DNA of 64,000 bases from JACKAF01 sp041391485 (GTDB lineage: Bacteria; Bdellovibrionota; FAC87; UBA2466; JACKAF01). The stretch spans positions 62,001 to 126,000 of the forward strand of contig JAWKNY010000002.1 in NCBI GenBank assembly GCA_041391485.1, read 5' to 3'. The notes beneath the pieces are model-generated. The model made no database searches and was not told where the DNA came from. It saw only the letters and a program-made list of their open reading frames with translations. This document shows, piece after piece, positions 26,713 through 35,485 of the stretch. Position 1 is the first letter of the stretch, and every line of letters begins with the position of its first letter. The translations under genes were made by a program, and so were the position numbers.

Positions 26713-27303
26713 ATGAGTGACCGTCTCTACGGACGGGTGGGGCTAAATCTAATGCTGGCTTGCGCAGGCTTTGGTGCGCCCGTCTTCGCCGCCAGACAAG
26801 ATCCCGCTTACCTTCTTTCCTGCATGACCAGCGTCGCGCAAGCGGCCAACCTACAACAACTCATCCAAGCACAACTGTTGGAAGTTCTCGCCCAACCCTT
26901 GAGAAATCTGGGTGTGGAACCCCGCGCGCTTGAAGCCGCCTGGAATCAAAATCGTTTTTTGGGAACTTCTAACACGGACGTGTTCCGCTATCTGGAGGCC
27001 ACCCGAGGCGGCCAGAGCGCATTTTGCAATGGCAGTACGGTCGGAGAATGCAGGCGCCGGATCCTGACGGCGCTCTTCCCCGATCACAACTTCCGCGAAG
27101 AGGTGCTGCGTACGGAGTTTTTGGAACTATTGGAAGGTACCCACCAGGTCTTGTTCCTCACCGTCCTATTGGGAGAAGACAACCAGATGCGGTTTGCTTA
27201 CAGAGAACTGATACGTGATCTGATGGCAAACAGTGAGCTAAGCGTGCTGCTGTACACCAACTCCAGTGAACTATTGCTCGAGTTTCCTAGAATAGAGGGC
27301 TAG
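26713..27303 (+). CDS. Exported helical protein, unknown
   Basis: 196 residues, ATG 26713 (a GTG one codon earlier is also possible). The start (LNLMLACAGFGAPVFAARQD) is a signal peptide. Mostly helical, with cysteines in LLSCMTS, AFCNG and GECRRR. No family recognised. The terminal 4 bp overlap the convergent ATP-grasp gene. Upstream 222 bp separate it divergently from the helicase. Confidence 0.6.
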   Translation: MSDRLYGRVGLNLMLACAGFGAPVFAARQDPAYLLSCMTSVAQAANLQQLIQAQLLEVLAQPLRNLGVEPRALEAAWNQNRFLGTSNTDVFRYLEATRGGQSAFCNGSTVGECRRRILTALFPDHNFREEVLRTEFLELLEGTHQVLFLTVLLGEDNQMRFAYRELIRDLMANSELSVLLYTNSSELLLEFPRIEG

Positions 27304-28436
27304 TCCAAATCCACAAGAGTGTTCTCGGTAACCAGGGCGCCACGTAATGCCTGCGGATCGGTCGCGGCGTAGAGCAGGTAGCCAATGTCTTCGCCAACAC
27401 CGGCGCGAGCGGCCACGGAATCCCCGGCTTTGACTTTGATCCGATTCTTATAGGTGAAAGGGTTTGACGCTGCTTTTTCGAAACGGGAAACCGATCGCAC
27501 TACCCCTTCTCCCGGGTGGAGAATATGAGCGGCCGCAAACTGTTTTACCTGCGAATTAAAACTAAAAGGGCGATCCAGCTCTACCGCGACAAAAGCCTCC
27601 CACGCGTTAAAGCCGTACGCTTTGGTGATGAGTTCCATGATGTAGCCGCCCGGAGGGCGCAGCGCTATCTCACCAAAGAGCGCGCCCGAGTCGGAGAGGT
27701 AGACCTCAAGATGCGTAATCCCCCACTGAATCTTGAGTGCCTCGATCACTTGGGTGTTCAAGCGCAGAATCTCCTCGATTTGATTCGACGGCAAATGCGA
27801 GGGGACGAGGTTGATATGGCCCTTCTTCAGGTACTGCGTCGTATTGGTAAAAAGAATCTTACCGCCGTTCACGAAGGACTCAATGCTGGCCTCCGGGGCG
27901 TTCACAAATTTTTCCAAAATGTGGGATCGATCGCCAGAGGTGGCAACGGCTTGCTCGGTTTCCGCGTAGGTGATGCCCCGGCTACCGGATAGTTTTCTCG
28001 CCTTTACCACAACCGGTACACCCAGCTTGTCGAGCACCTGCCCAGGCGGTAGCTCCTCTTTAAAACGCATGAATTCCGTCATGGGAATTCCATGCCGCTT
28101 GAGGTGAGTTTTCATGAAAAGTTTGTCATGGCACTTGATGACGGTGGAATGGCGGCTTTTCCTGGCATCAAAAAATCGGCGTGCGATCGAAGCCGCGTAC
28201 ACAGCCCCTTCCGTGCCCGCGAGTATGTGGGTGTACGGCCCGCTGGTCTTGAAATTCTCCAAGACCGCTTCAATTTCCTTTCGGGAGTCGGGAATGTCAT
28301 GGAGCAGATCAAAAAGGGGGGCCTCTTTGAGCGTCACGGGCTTTTGTGTCCACAACGCAAACGGAACGCCAAAATGGCGCAGGGCTTTCACAACGCCCGA
28401 TCGATAACCGATCAATAGTACTCGTTCTTGGCTCAC
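27300..28436 (-). CDS. ATP-grasp ligase-family protein
   Basis: About 378 residues. VPVVVKARKLSGSRGI is the ATP-grasp lysine strand and glycine loop; LEKFVNAPEASIESFVNGG and LFGEIALRPPGGYI carry the Mg-binding Glu residues. N-terminal pre-ATP-grasp Rossmann part (VLLIGYRSGVVKALRHFG). Should form a carboxylate-amine bond through an acyl-phosphate; substrates unknown. I choose GTG 28436 since the preceding in-frame TTG at 28481 adds a non-conserved-looking Arg-rich stretch; neither has a strong ribosome site. Confidence 0.8.
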   Translation of the reverse strand: MSQERVLLIGYRSGVVKALRHFGVPFALWTQKPVTLKEAPLFDLLHDIPDSRKEIEAVLENFKTSGPYTHILAGTEGAVYAASIARRFFDARKSRHSTVIKCHDKLFMKTHLKRHGIPMTEFMRFKEELPPGQVLDKLGVPVVVKARKLSGSRGITYAETEQAVATSGDRSHILEKFVNAPEASIESFVNGGKILFTNTTQYLKKGHINLVPSHLPSNQIEEILRLNTQVIEALKIQWGITHLEVYLSDSGALFGEIALRPPGGYIMELITKAYGFNAWEAFVAVELDRPFSFNSQVKQFAAAHILHPGEGVVRSVSRFEKAASNPFTYKNRIKVKAGDSVAARAGVGEDIGYLLYAATDPQALRGALVTENTLVDLD

Positions 28437-28667
28437 GGCCCGACTCTCGTCCCTTCGTGAAGCACCGACGCCTCGACACAATAATTCTAAGAACAGATCG
28501 CGATGTCGTAAAGTTTTCTCAAAATCGAAATGTTCATTCCTGAGAGCGTCGCAGGTTTAACCAAGTCCTACTCCCTCAACCAAGCCTGCAAACGGCCTAC
28601 AAACCTGGCACAGCGTTTGTATTACCAATAATCAACGCCGACAACGGCGTCGTGAAGGGAGTGAATC

Positions 28668-28850
28668 ATGAAAAGTTCTGTCGTCCTAATCCTTGGAACC
28701 ATAGTTTGTACGGTGATCCTTTCGGCTTGCGGTCCCGCCCTGCCCATGGGGTACGGCTACGCAGGCAATGGCAGGTTCTCCAACTGGGAACAGTGCCTGC
28801 AGGCTCAGATCCACACTTCTGAAAACCTGCGCTGCGCCGATCGTTTCTAA
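28668..28850 (+). CDS. Small lipoprotein (60 residues)
   Basis: MKSSVVLILGTIVCTVILSACGPALP carries a lipobox (LSAC). The mature part is only about 40 residues and ends with two cysteines (EQCLQAQ, LRCADRF). GAAGGGAG precedes the ATG. Followed by a hairpin terminator, so it is its own unit, like many abundant small lipoproteins. Confidence 0.75.
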   Translation: MKSSVVLILGTIVCTVILSACGPALPMGYGYAGNGRFSNWEQCLQAQIHTSENLRCADRF

Positions 28851-28883
28851 GTCTCCGTCGTATTGTCCCTGTCCCCTCCTAGT

Positions 28884-28918
28884 CCCTCCAGGCAAAGGCC
28901 TGGGGGGATTGGCTTTTA
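28884..28918 (+). terminator. Rho-independent terminator
   Basis: CCTCCAGGC pairs with GCCTGGGGG (one G-T wobble) over a 3-4 nt loop, followed by a short T-run (CTTTT). Confidence 0.7.
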
Positions 28919-29032
28919 AATACAGTTACTTACAATTATTTTCGCTTTTTAAAAAAGCTTCGGATTTGCCTCCAAATTGCTCCACAATTGGGCTCTAGAC
29001 TGAAGTCGGAAACCACACAAGGGGGCTTGAAG

Positions 29033-29437
29033 ATGGCGTCCAAAATTCTATTTCCTATTATCGCGCTGAGCGTTCTGCTTTCTGCGTGTTCCTCAGACAA
29101 CCAAAGCGTCTTAAAGGCGGTACAGCAGTACAAGCTCCGCGGCGAGCCTATCGAAAAGATACTCGAGGACAGAGTCGCGAGTTTGAGGACGGCCGGAGTG
29201 GAAGCAGAGTCCGTTTGGGTGGCGCCCAAATTCGAAGCCTCAAATTTCGAAGTAAAAGCGCTGATTCGCGTCGCCAGCCGCAACTACGAAGAACCCTATG
29301 TATGGGCGCTCACCGAGCAGCCGACCGCCACCAATGCAAAATCCAGAATCTGGAGCGTCAAAGCCACCAGCGCGGCGGCTAAAGCGGTCGTCCGCGGCGA
29401 CAAATGGGCGGGAGTCGCGGGGCTGCCTATCCATTAA
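29033..29437 (+). CDS. Lipoprotein of unknown function
   Basis: 134 residues from ATG 29033 (an earlier in-frame start would put 15 non-signal residues first). MASKILFPIIALSVLLSACSS has the lipobox LSAC. The mature domain is about 110 residues with no recognised fold. The gene 54 nt downstream encodes MtgA, so a cell-envelope role is possible. Confidence 0.7.
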   Translation: MASKILFPIIALSVLLSACSSDNQSVLKAVQQYKLRGEPIEKILEDRVASLRTAGVEAESVWVAPKFEASNFEVKALIRVASRNYEEPYVWALTEQPTATNAKSRIWSVKATSAAAKAVVRGDKWAGVAGLPIH

Positions 29438-29490
29438 TAGTAGCGGCCCGCTTTAACAATGACGCTGCGCCTCCGATAAGACTAGTGCCG

Positions 29491-30366
29491 ATGTCCGCCA
29501 CGACCCAAAAGAAGCGCAAGTCTCCGAAAGCTTTGGCGATTTCCGCCAAAGAACAGCTCATCCACATCTTTACGAGCCCCATTCGCGCGTTCAAGTTCTT
29601 GTGCTTCGCTACGGGGGTCGCCTTCTGGAGTTTTGCGGCTCTGGTGGGCCTTATCACGTATCTGTTTTTTGCTAGCCTGCCAGACGTCGAGGCGATGAAC
29701 TTCACCGCTCTCAAGAAGGTTGCGCGCACTCAGGTGTACGAGCGGTTTGAAAAGCGCGGGGGCAAACACATCTGGGTCCCCCTCTCGGGTATCAACCGCG
29801 ACTTCCTCTATGCCGTAGTCTTAAGTGAGGACCGCAGCTTCTTTGAGCATGACGGGGTCAACTACGGGGCCATCATGCAGGCCTTTGCCGCCAACCTTAA
29901 GAAGGGGCGGCCCGTTTTCGGTGGGAGCACCATCAGCCAGCAGGTGGCAAAGAACTTGTTCCTAGACGACAGCAAAACCTTCAGCCGTAAACTCAAAGAA
30001 GTCATCCTCACCAAACGCCTGGAAGCGACCTTTAGTAAGAACGAGCTATTGGAGATTTACCTGAATCTCGCCGAATTTGGTCCCGACATCTTTGGGGCCG
30101 AATCGGTGGCAAGAAACGTGTTTAGGAAAGCCCCGAGTGAGATAAACGCCGCCGAGGGTGCTTTTATCGCCCTATTACTACCCTCACCTCGACGCAACTT
30201 TTACAGCCTCGTACAAAACCGCCATGTTTCGGAAGCCAAGCGTGAGAAGCTGCAAAACATCCTAAAGGGCATGCTCTACAGCGAGTACATCAGCCCCAAG
30301 CAGTACAGCCGCTACGTACGCTACGACTACGCCCCCGCCCTCAAACGCGCCGTCGCCGGCCGTTAG
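29491..30366 (+). CDS. mtgA: Monofunctional peptidoglycan transglycosylase MtgA
   Basis: 291 residues. One transmembrane helix (about 40-62) then a GT51 domain: SEDRSFFEHDGVN (catalytic Glu), GGSTISQQVAKNLFL and KRLEATFSKNELLEIYLNLAEFG. No transpeptidase domain follows, so it polymerises lipid II glycan strands only. ATG 29491 places the helix at the usual position; upstream codons are not conserved-looking. Confidence 0.92.
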   Translation: MSATTQKKRKSPKALAISAKEQLIHIFTSPIRAFKFLCFATGVAFWSFAALVGLITYLFFASLPDVEAMNFTALKKVARTQVYERFEKRGGKHIWVPLSGINRDFLYAVVLSEDRSFFEHDGVNYGAIMQAFAANLKKGRPVFGGSTISQQVAKNLFLDDSKTFSRKLKEVILTKRLEATFSKNELLEIYLNLAEFGPDIFGAESVARNVFRKAPSEINAAEGAFIALLLPSPRRNFYSLVQNRHVSEAKREKLQNILKGMLYSEYISPKQYSRYVRYDYAPALKRAVAGR

Positions 30367-30449
30367 CCCTTTCCCAATAAACCCTTGACCCTGCGGGTCG
30401 GAATGTTAAAAGACGCACGAACTCTTTCATGCGTCGGAGATTCGTAGTC

Positions 30450-31181
30450 ATGCTCAAGAACATCGCCCTACTGGCGATTGCCGTTTTTTCTATTTTTTCT
30501 GCTCCCGCTGAGGCGGGAATCCGTAGCTGGTTTGCCAGCCTGTGCGGCTATTCCACGGCCGAAGAAGCCGGCGAAGAGCCCGCAAACCCGATCCCGGACT
30601 TTCTTAAAGCTAGTTTTGCTGAAGTCGCCAAGCTCGACACCTCCAAGGCCTTGGCGGCGGCCACGGCGATTTATCCGGAATTTGATCCCACTCACGGCCC
30701 TAGATATGGGAATCCCACGCCAGAAAGAGTCACGGCTTGGAAAGGGCTCCTCGCGCTCGTCCAGTTAAAAGAGGAAGACGGATCGTCGACTTACGACACG
30801 TATTTGGATGGCGTTGGAGAAGCCGAGTTGATGGACGGCGACGATGTTAACCTTTACTTGAACTGGCTGGCGGCCGCCGGTGTTTACCTGAGAGCGCTCG
30901 GTAAAGACACCACTCTGCTTTTCCGCCACGCCTTTGCGCTAGGGCTCGATCACTTGTCGTTTGTTCGTTCCTTACCGCCGGATGTGGCTTTGCTCTACAT
31001 CCAAGGGGATCCCAACTATACGGATGCCTCGGTAGAAACCTACCTAGAGGATCTCACTGAGACGTACCGCAGGTGGGGAGAAGTCTTTAGAGAGCTGATG
31101 GAGCGACGTGCGGCACGAGAAGCCGCCCAGCGCGCTACCGCGCAACCGCAACCTGAAGCCGCCGCCGAACCCCAACGATAG
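30450..31181 (+). CDS. Exported protein, unknown
   Basis: 243 residues. ATG 30450 begins signal peptide MLKNIALLAIAVFSIFSAPAEA; an in-frame ATG 21 nt earlier adds RRRF ahead of it. Helical body (IPDFLKASFAEVAKLDT, YLNWLAAAGVYLRALG) and a C-terminal Ala/Gln/Pro-rich tail. Only one cysteine near the N-terminus of the mature part. Family not recognised. Confidence 0.65.
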   Translation: MLKNIALLAIAVFSIFSAPAEAGIRSWFASLCGYSTAEEAGEEPANPIPDFLKASFAEVAKLDTSKALAAATAIYPEFDPTHGPRYGNPTPERVTAWKGLLALVQLKEEDGSSTYDTYLDGVGEAELMDGDDVNLYLNWLAAAGVYLRALGKDTTLLFRHAFALGLDHLSFVRSLPPDVALLYIQGDPNYTDASVETYLEDLTETYRRWGEVFRELMERRAAREAAQRATAQPQPEAAAEPQR

Positions 31182-31229
31182 TTTCCGGCGGCGACCTCTG
31201 TAGCGCGCAAGGAGATGAGAGCCTTGGCG

Positions 31230-31988
31230 CTATTCTCCCTTGTCAAAGCGAGCCAGCAGTTTCGTAATCGACTTATTGACCGCTTCAACACTTTGAGCGA
31301 GCAGCGATTCGAAGGAAGTAATTCCCAGAACGTGCTGCGTGCCCTTTTCGACCGCTGGACCTACCGCCTGCAAATCCTGCCAAATAGGTTCCCCTCCATC
31401 TTTGGCGTAGAGAGTGAACTGGGTCGTTGCCTTTGGCTTTAGTTCTCCGGCTCCGACGAGACGTTCAAGCCCACCGCCCTTTTCGAGATCCACTTTCACG
31501 CGCGCGACCGCCAAGGCCTGAACTCCTAGAGACTTTGCAAGCGCTTGCCGCTCGGCCTGACTCAGGCGTTCTATGGGCCAGGGGTCCATGACCCCTTCCG
31601 CGCCATAGGCCTTGAAACCGCTTCCCGTAGGAGGACGACTTTGCCATCCCTTCATTTTTTCTTCGAACAACTTTGCGTACGCCGCGTTCTTCTTTAGCCC
31701 CTCGGCGTCCAAAACCTGCCAACGGAATTTCTTGGCTAAGGTTTTCCCTACATTCGCGTAGATGGAACTCGCGTGTGGCGCCGCTTGAACCAACCCCGGC
31801 CCCCAATCTGGAAAGTCCTTTTTCGACGATCCAAACTTCCAGCCTTCTGGCTCTTTCTGCTCTACGGAGAATCCGACGATGGCGATTTTTTTGATCGCAC
31901 TGACTGCGGGCTTATCCACCTGAAGCGTGGCGCACGCACTGAAGAGTGTCGCCAGCGCCACCAGGCAAATTGTTATGAGTGTTTTCAT
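31230..31988 (-). CDS. Lipoprotein, possibly CsgG/LpoB-like
   Basis: 252 residues, lipobox LFSAC at residue 19. The first strand AIKKIAIVGFSVEQ after the linker, an alternating alpha/beta pattern and a late strand with ALAVARVKVDLEK recall the nucleoside-diphosphate-like fold of CsgG/LpoB/TolB-N lipoproteins. Specific role unknown. Begins a two-gene stretch with the outer-membrane barrel gene, which lies 15 nt upstream on the same strand. Confidence 0.6.
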   Translation of the reverse strand: MKTLITICLVALATLFSACATLQVDKPAVSAIKKIAIVGFSVEQKEPEGWKFGSSKKDFPDWGPGLVQAAPHASSIYANVGKTLAKKFRWQVLDAEGLKKNAAYAKLFEEKMKGWQSRPPTGSGFKAYGAEGVMDPWPIERLSQAERQALAKSLGVQALAVARVKVDLEKGGGLERLVGAGELKPKATTQFTLYAKDGGEPIWQDLQAVGPAVEKGTQHVLGITSFESLLAQSVEAVNKSITKLLARFDKGE

Positions 31989-32003
31989 GTTCCCCCCTTT
32001 TTC

Positions 32004-32561
32004 TTAGAACGCATAGCCGAGTGAGATCTCACCCGACGGCTGAAAACCGTGATAGAAGGGAACGCTAATGGTGCCCCCGTTGTCGGCCTGGATCGTATCG
32101 CCGTTGCTGTACCAGCTAGCGCCCAAAGCCAAGTTGACGTTCAACCCGTTTTCCCAAACCCATTGCCGGCCCACTACCGTACCGATGTACATCCCGGCTT
32201 GCGATCCCTGGGACCCCAATGCCCGCACCGAAACGATCGAAAGCCCGGCACTGGGGCCCACGTACCACCCTGTGTTCATGGCGTCCCCACTCAGGTAGTA
32301 ATTCGCTCGCACGCCGATCCCTACTCCGGACAATTCCGCGAAGAGAAAATTCGCCGCGAGGTAACCAATGCTAGGGCCCACCGTAATTTTGTCGGCAACT
32401 CGAAAATCCACGTCTCCCGACAGACTTCCCAGTACCAGGCCTAACGGATTCACACGGATGTTTATCCCTTTGGCCCCGCTGCTCTCGCTTTCCATCGCGT
32501 AGCCAGACATGCAGGCGACCGTTATCAGTCCAATTAGATAATAAAGTTTTGTTTTTTTCAT
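32004..32561 (-). CDS. Outer-membrane beta-barrel protein
   Basis: 185 residues: signal peptide to GYAME, then alternating amphipathic strands separated by Gly/Asn turns (VGPSIGYLAANFLF, GVGIGVRANYYLSG, GMYIGTVVGRQWVW) ending in GYAF, the C-terminal Phe that the BAM machinery recognises. Probably an eight-strand barrel of the OmpW/DUF3575 kind. The palindrome 64 nt upstream and the TetR gene beyond suggest TetR control. Confidence 0.8.
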   Translation of the reverse strand: MKKTKLYYLIGLITVACMSGYAMESESSGAKGINIRVNPLGLVLGSLSGDVDFRVADKITVGPSIGYLAANFLFAELSGVGIGVRANYYLSGDAMNTGWYVGPSAGLSIVSVRALGSQGSQAGMYIGTVVGRQWVWENGLNVNLALGASWYSNGDTIQADNGGTISVPFYHGFQPSGEISLGYAF

Positions 32562-32624
32562 GACCCCTCCTCAAGTTAAGTGCGCCCATTCTTGCGCCTT
32601 AGAAAATTAACGGTCAACAAAAAC

Positions 32625-32640
32625 TTATACCGCGGTATAA
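32625..32640. promoter_or_regulatory. Perfect 16-bp palindrome, candidate TetR operator
   Basis: TTATACCGCGGTATAA is fully self-complementary and lies in the promoter region of the outer-membrane barrel gene, just downstream of a TetR-family gene. A half-site (GTATAA) recurs at about 32656. Size and symmetry match TetR-family operators. Confidence 0.7.
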
Positions 32641-32715
32641 AATTTTTGTCTTTGCGTATAAGTATGGAGGTGCTAGCTTTCGGAGCTGGAAGGGAGGCGA
32701 TTATGTAAGGCAGAC

Positions 32716-33356
32716 TTAAATAGTCTTTAGATAAGCGTGGATTTCTTTAAGAGACTTCTTCCGCACACTCTCCAGATCGACGCCTGGATGGGTTGTCAGA
32801 AAATCGATCAAGTGTCCGGTGAGTACGCTCTGGATCCATTTGGCAACGGCCATCGACTGACGGCGCTTCTTAGGTGGCAACACTTGCGCAACCGTCGCCG
32901 CAAGACGCTCGGCTCCTAATTGGCGAACCCGATCGTGCAGATCTTTGTAGCCCTTGTTGAAACTTGCGTAGTAGTAGAGAAGCAGGATCACTCTAGGGTG
33001 AGAGGGAAAATCGCGCACCCACGAGAAGGTGCCGTTTACAAAACCATCCACCTTGCCGAAACCTTCGTCCGCGGCATTGCGGACATGATCCACCGTATAG
33101 TTTTGCACCGTGGATACGACCAGCTTGATGGCCGCTTCGATAAGCGCTTCGCGATCGGGATAATAGTAGGCCACATGCGCGCGAACATCTCTAAAGACTT
33201 TCCAATGGATTCAAACGAGGTCCCTCGATTCCATTCTCCGGAGCCAATCAGCTCAATGGTTTTTTCCAGGATTCGAAGGCGGCGCTCATCGCCACGTGAA
33301 GGCTTGAAGTTCAAAAACTTCGCGTAGAGGGCTCTATTGCGTTCGGATAGGTTCAT
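32716..33356 (-). CDS. TetR-family regulator (frameshifted)
   Basis: The N-terminal frame (33356 down to about 33202) encodes RLRILEKTIELIGSGEW and TSFESIGK, the first part of a TetR helix-turn-helix. The recognition helix and TetR hallmark VAYYYPDREALIEA are in the next frame, which continues to 32716. Adding one base in the short T/C run at 33199-33203 gives ESIGKVFRDVRAHVAYYYPDR, a complete domain. Repaired length about 213 residues. The ligand-binding half is about 80-213. Likely represses the barrel/lipoprotein genes through the palindrome at 32625-32640. Confidence 0.8.
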
Positions 33357-33426
33357 GGCTTAACAGCGGCGCAGTGTAGCATAGCTGCGCAAGCCGCACA
33401 AGTTACTGTGATTTCAGGTACTTAGG

Positions 33427-33771
33427 CTAAGAGGCCGCCACCCATTTCCAGCTCGGCTCCCCATGCGCTTTGGCGGCGCGGTAGAGGACCGCCTCAAAGA
33501 GGACGGAGGTCACGGTGAACTGAATGGCGAAAGCTGGTTGAGAGTAATTGGTTCGCACCACAATGCCGCGGGCCTGGAGCGGAATTTCCAGCCAGCCAGA
33601 TTTGACGACGAGCCGAACGGCCGCCCCTAAACGAAACTTGGGTTCGCCTAGTACGGCTACTCCGCCTAGCCCGATATCGACGAGCGTTACGGCGTGCATG
33701 CTTTGTCCATCGTGTACGTAAACCGTACCCGGTAAGGCCATTCGCGGAAATCGGCGGCGATCAGCTGCCAT
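33427..33771 (-). CDS. PilZ-domain protein
   Basis: 114 residues from ATG 33771 (AAAGGGG box upstream). DRRRFPRMALPGTVYV gives the RxxxR c-di-GMP loop and VDIGLGGVAV the D/NxSxxG strand (here DIGLGG). Single-domain PilZ proteins act as c-di-GMP-responsive adaptors. Stand-alone gene. Confidence 0.85.
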   Translation of the reverse strand: MAADRRRFPRMALPGTVYVHDGQSMHAVTLVDIGLGGVAVLGEPKFRLGAAVRLVVKSGWLEIPLQARGIVVRTNYSQPAFAIQFTVTSVLFEAVLYRAAKAHGEPSWKWVAAS

Positions 33772-33972
33772 GGGACCCCTTTTGGTGCTCTCTTCAGTTG
33801 AAAAACCGGACTTTCGTTTCTCTATAGAGAGCAAAATCCCTGCCGACGCACGCAGGCACGCATAGTGCCCTTCAAGTGTCTAAGTTTTCTTTGGGATTCT
33901 AGGGACTTAAACCCTTTCCTAAAGCATTTCATGCGTTTAGGCTAAGCGACTATAATAAAAGCACTTTTGTAA

Positions 33973-35484
33973 ATGGCTCAGTCAATCTCATTCAAACTTC
34001 TGGCTCTAGCAGTCGCTTCTCTCGTACTCGGAAGCTGCCAACACCAAGTGGTGACGCACGCACTAGCCGGAAAAATTTGGGACGTTCACCGCTCCACCTT
34101 TCTAACCGAGGAGGCGCTTCTTACCGCGCTCGGCGGCTACGATTACGTATTGCTTGGAGAGGCGCACGACAACCCAACTCACCACCAGCATCAGGCCACT
34201 ATCCTTAGCCAGCTCAAACTACCGGCAGTCGTGATGGAGCACCTGGACGAGGCTCAAGCGAAGATCGCCCAAGCGACACCCGTTTCCGAGCTGGAAAGTA
34301 AACTCGCCTGGGAAAAAAGCGGCTGGCCTCCTTTCTCTATTTTTGAGCCGGTTTTTAAAGCCGTCCAACAAACGAAGTTTCAGGCCGGGGCGTTAGATTC
34401 TGAAACCTTAAAAACCATTCGAGCCGGAAAAGCGGGCCCTCTACCTGCGAAAACATTCAAACAGTTTGGTGGCTTGGAAAAGCGTCCTCAATGGGATCAG
34501 GAACTCGAAGCCTTGCTCGACCAGTCTCACTGTGGGCAACTGCCGAAAAAACTCCTACCTGGGATGGCCCAGGTTCAAAAATACAAAGACGTTTTCATGG
34601 CCTATCAACTGAGCCGCCACCCAAAAGCCCTACTTCTTGCAGGTGCCGGACACACGCGCAACGACAACGGGGTGCCGTTTTATCTGCACCGAGCTTTCCC
34701 CAAAAAGAAAATAGCGACCGTCCAGTTTGTTGAAGTTCAATACGAGTCTGCAAAAGCAGAAGACTACCGCCGAGAAAACGCGGACTTTCTGTGGTTCACC
34801 GGCTACCCGGCTAGGCCCGATCCCTGCGCTGCTTTTCGACGCCCTAAGGTGGTGATTGATCCGGGCCATTCACGTGAATCCCCAGGGGTGAGAAGCGCTA
34901 CGGGAAGAGACGAAGTCCGATACAACGACGCCTTCAGTGAGAAACTTCAAAAACTTCTTTCCGCCAAACAAAGCTTTGTCGCCGAACTCTCGCGGGACCA
35001 CGATGAGAACCTCTCCCTGCGGGAACGAGTGGATAAGATCCGAGCTCTAAAACCAGACGCCGTTCTCTCCATTCACCATGACTCCATGCAGGAGGCATTT
35101 TTAGAAAAACGCGCGGACGGGGGTTGGGTAACGCGCGAACCGACAGCCGGATTCTCTCTCTTTGTAAGCACTCTGGGGGCGCATGCCGACCGGTCCCGCA
35201 CCCTAGCGGAGCTGATAGGAAAAGAATTCGTAAAGCGCGGTAGAAAGCCGACCCTCCACCACGCGGAAAAAATTCCCGGTGAAAGCCGCAAGCTGCTCGA
35301 CGCCGACTTGGGAATCTACGAATACAATGAACTCGCGGTACTCAAGAACGCGGTGGCCCCCACCGTTCTGGTTGAGCTTGGGCTCATTGTCGATGAAGAC
35401 GATGAAAAGTACTTGAGCGATGCGGAGAACCAGAATCAGCTCGCCGAAGCCCTACAAGAATCTCTCCAAACTTTTCTGAAGTAA
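33973..35484 (+). CDS. ChaN-like lipoprotein fused to N-acetylmuramoyl-L-alanine amidase
   Basis: 503 residues. Lipobox VLGSC at the N-terminus. Residues about 50-270 are a ChaN/haem-binding-uptake domain (YVLLGEAHDNPTHHQHQ, VVMEHLD, LLLAGAGHTRNDNG). Residues about 300-503 are an Amidase_3 domain: VVIDPGHSRE (zinc His), DEVRYN (zinc Glu), SIHHDS (zinc His) and VELGLI (catalytic Glu). So one lipid-anchored protein combines a ChaN-type domain with a peptidoglycan amidase. I do not know this fusion. Expected periplasmic, cleaving the glycan-peptide bond. Confidence 0.88.
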   Translation: MAQSISFKLLALAVASLVLGSCQHQVVTHALAGKIWDVHRSTFLTEEALLTALGGYDYVLLGEAHDNPTHHQHQATILSQLKLPAVVMEHLDEAQAKIAQATPVSELESKLAWEKSGWPPFSIFEPVFKAVQQTKFQAGALDSETLKTIRAGKAGPLPAKTFKQFGGLEKRPQWDQELEALLDQSHCGQLPKKLLPGMAQVQKYKDVFMAYQLSRHPKALLLAGAGHTRNDNGVPFYLHRAFPKKKIATVQFVEVQYESAKAEDYRRENADFLWFTGYPARPDPCAAFRRPKVVIDPGHSRESPGVRSATGRDEVRYNDAFSEKLQKLLSAKQSFVAELSRDHDENLSLRERVDKIRALKPDAVLSIHHDSMQEAFLEKRADGGWVTREPTAGFSLFVSTLGAHADRSRTLAELIGKEFVKRGRKPTLHHAEKIPGESRKLLDADLGIYEYNELAVLKNAVAPTVLVELGLIVDEDDEKYLSDAENQNQLAEALQESLQTFLK

Positions 35485-35485
35485 G

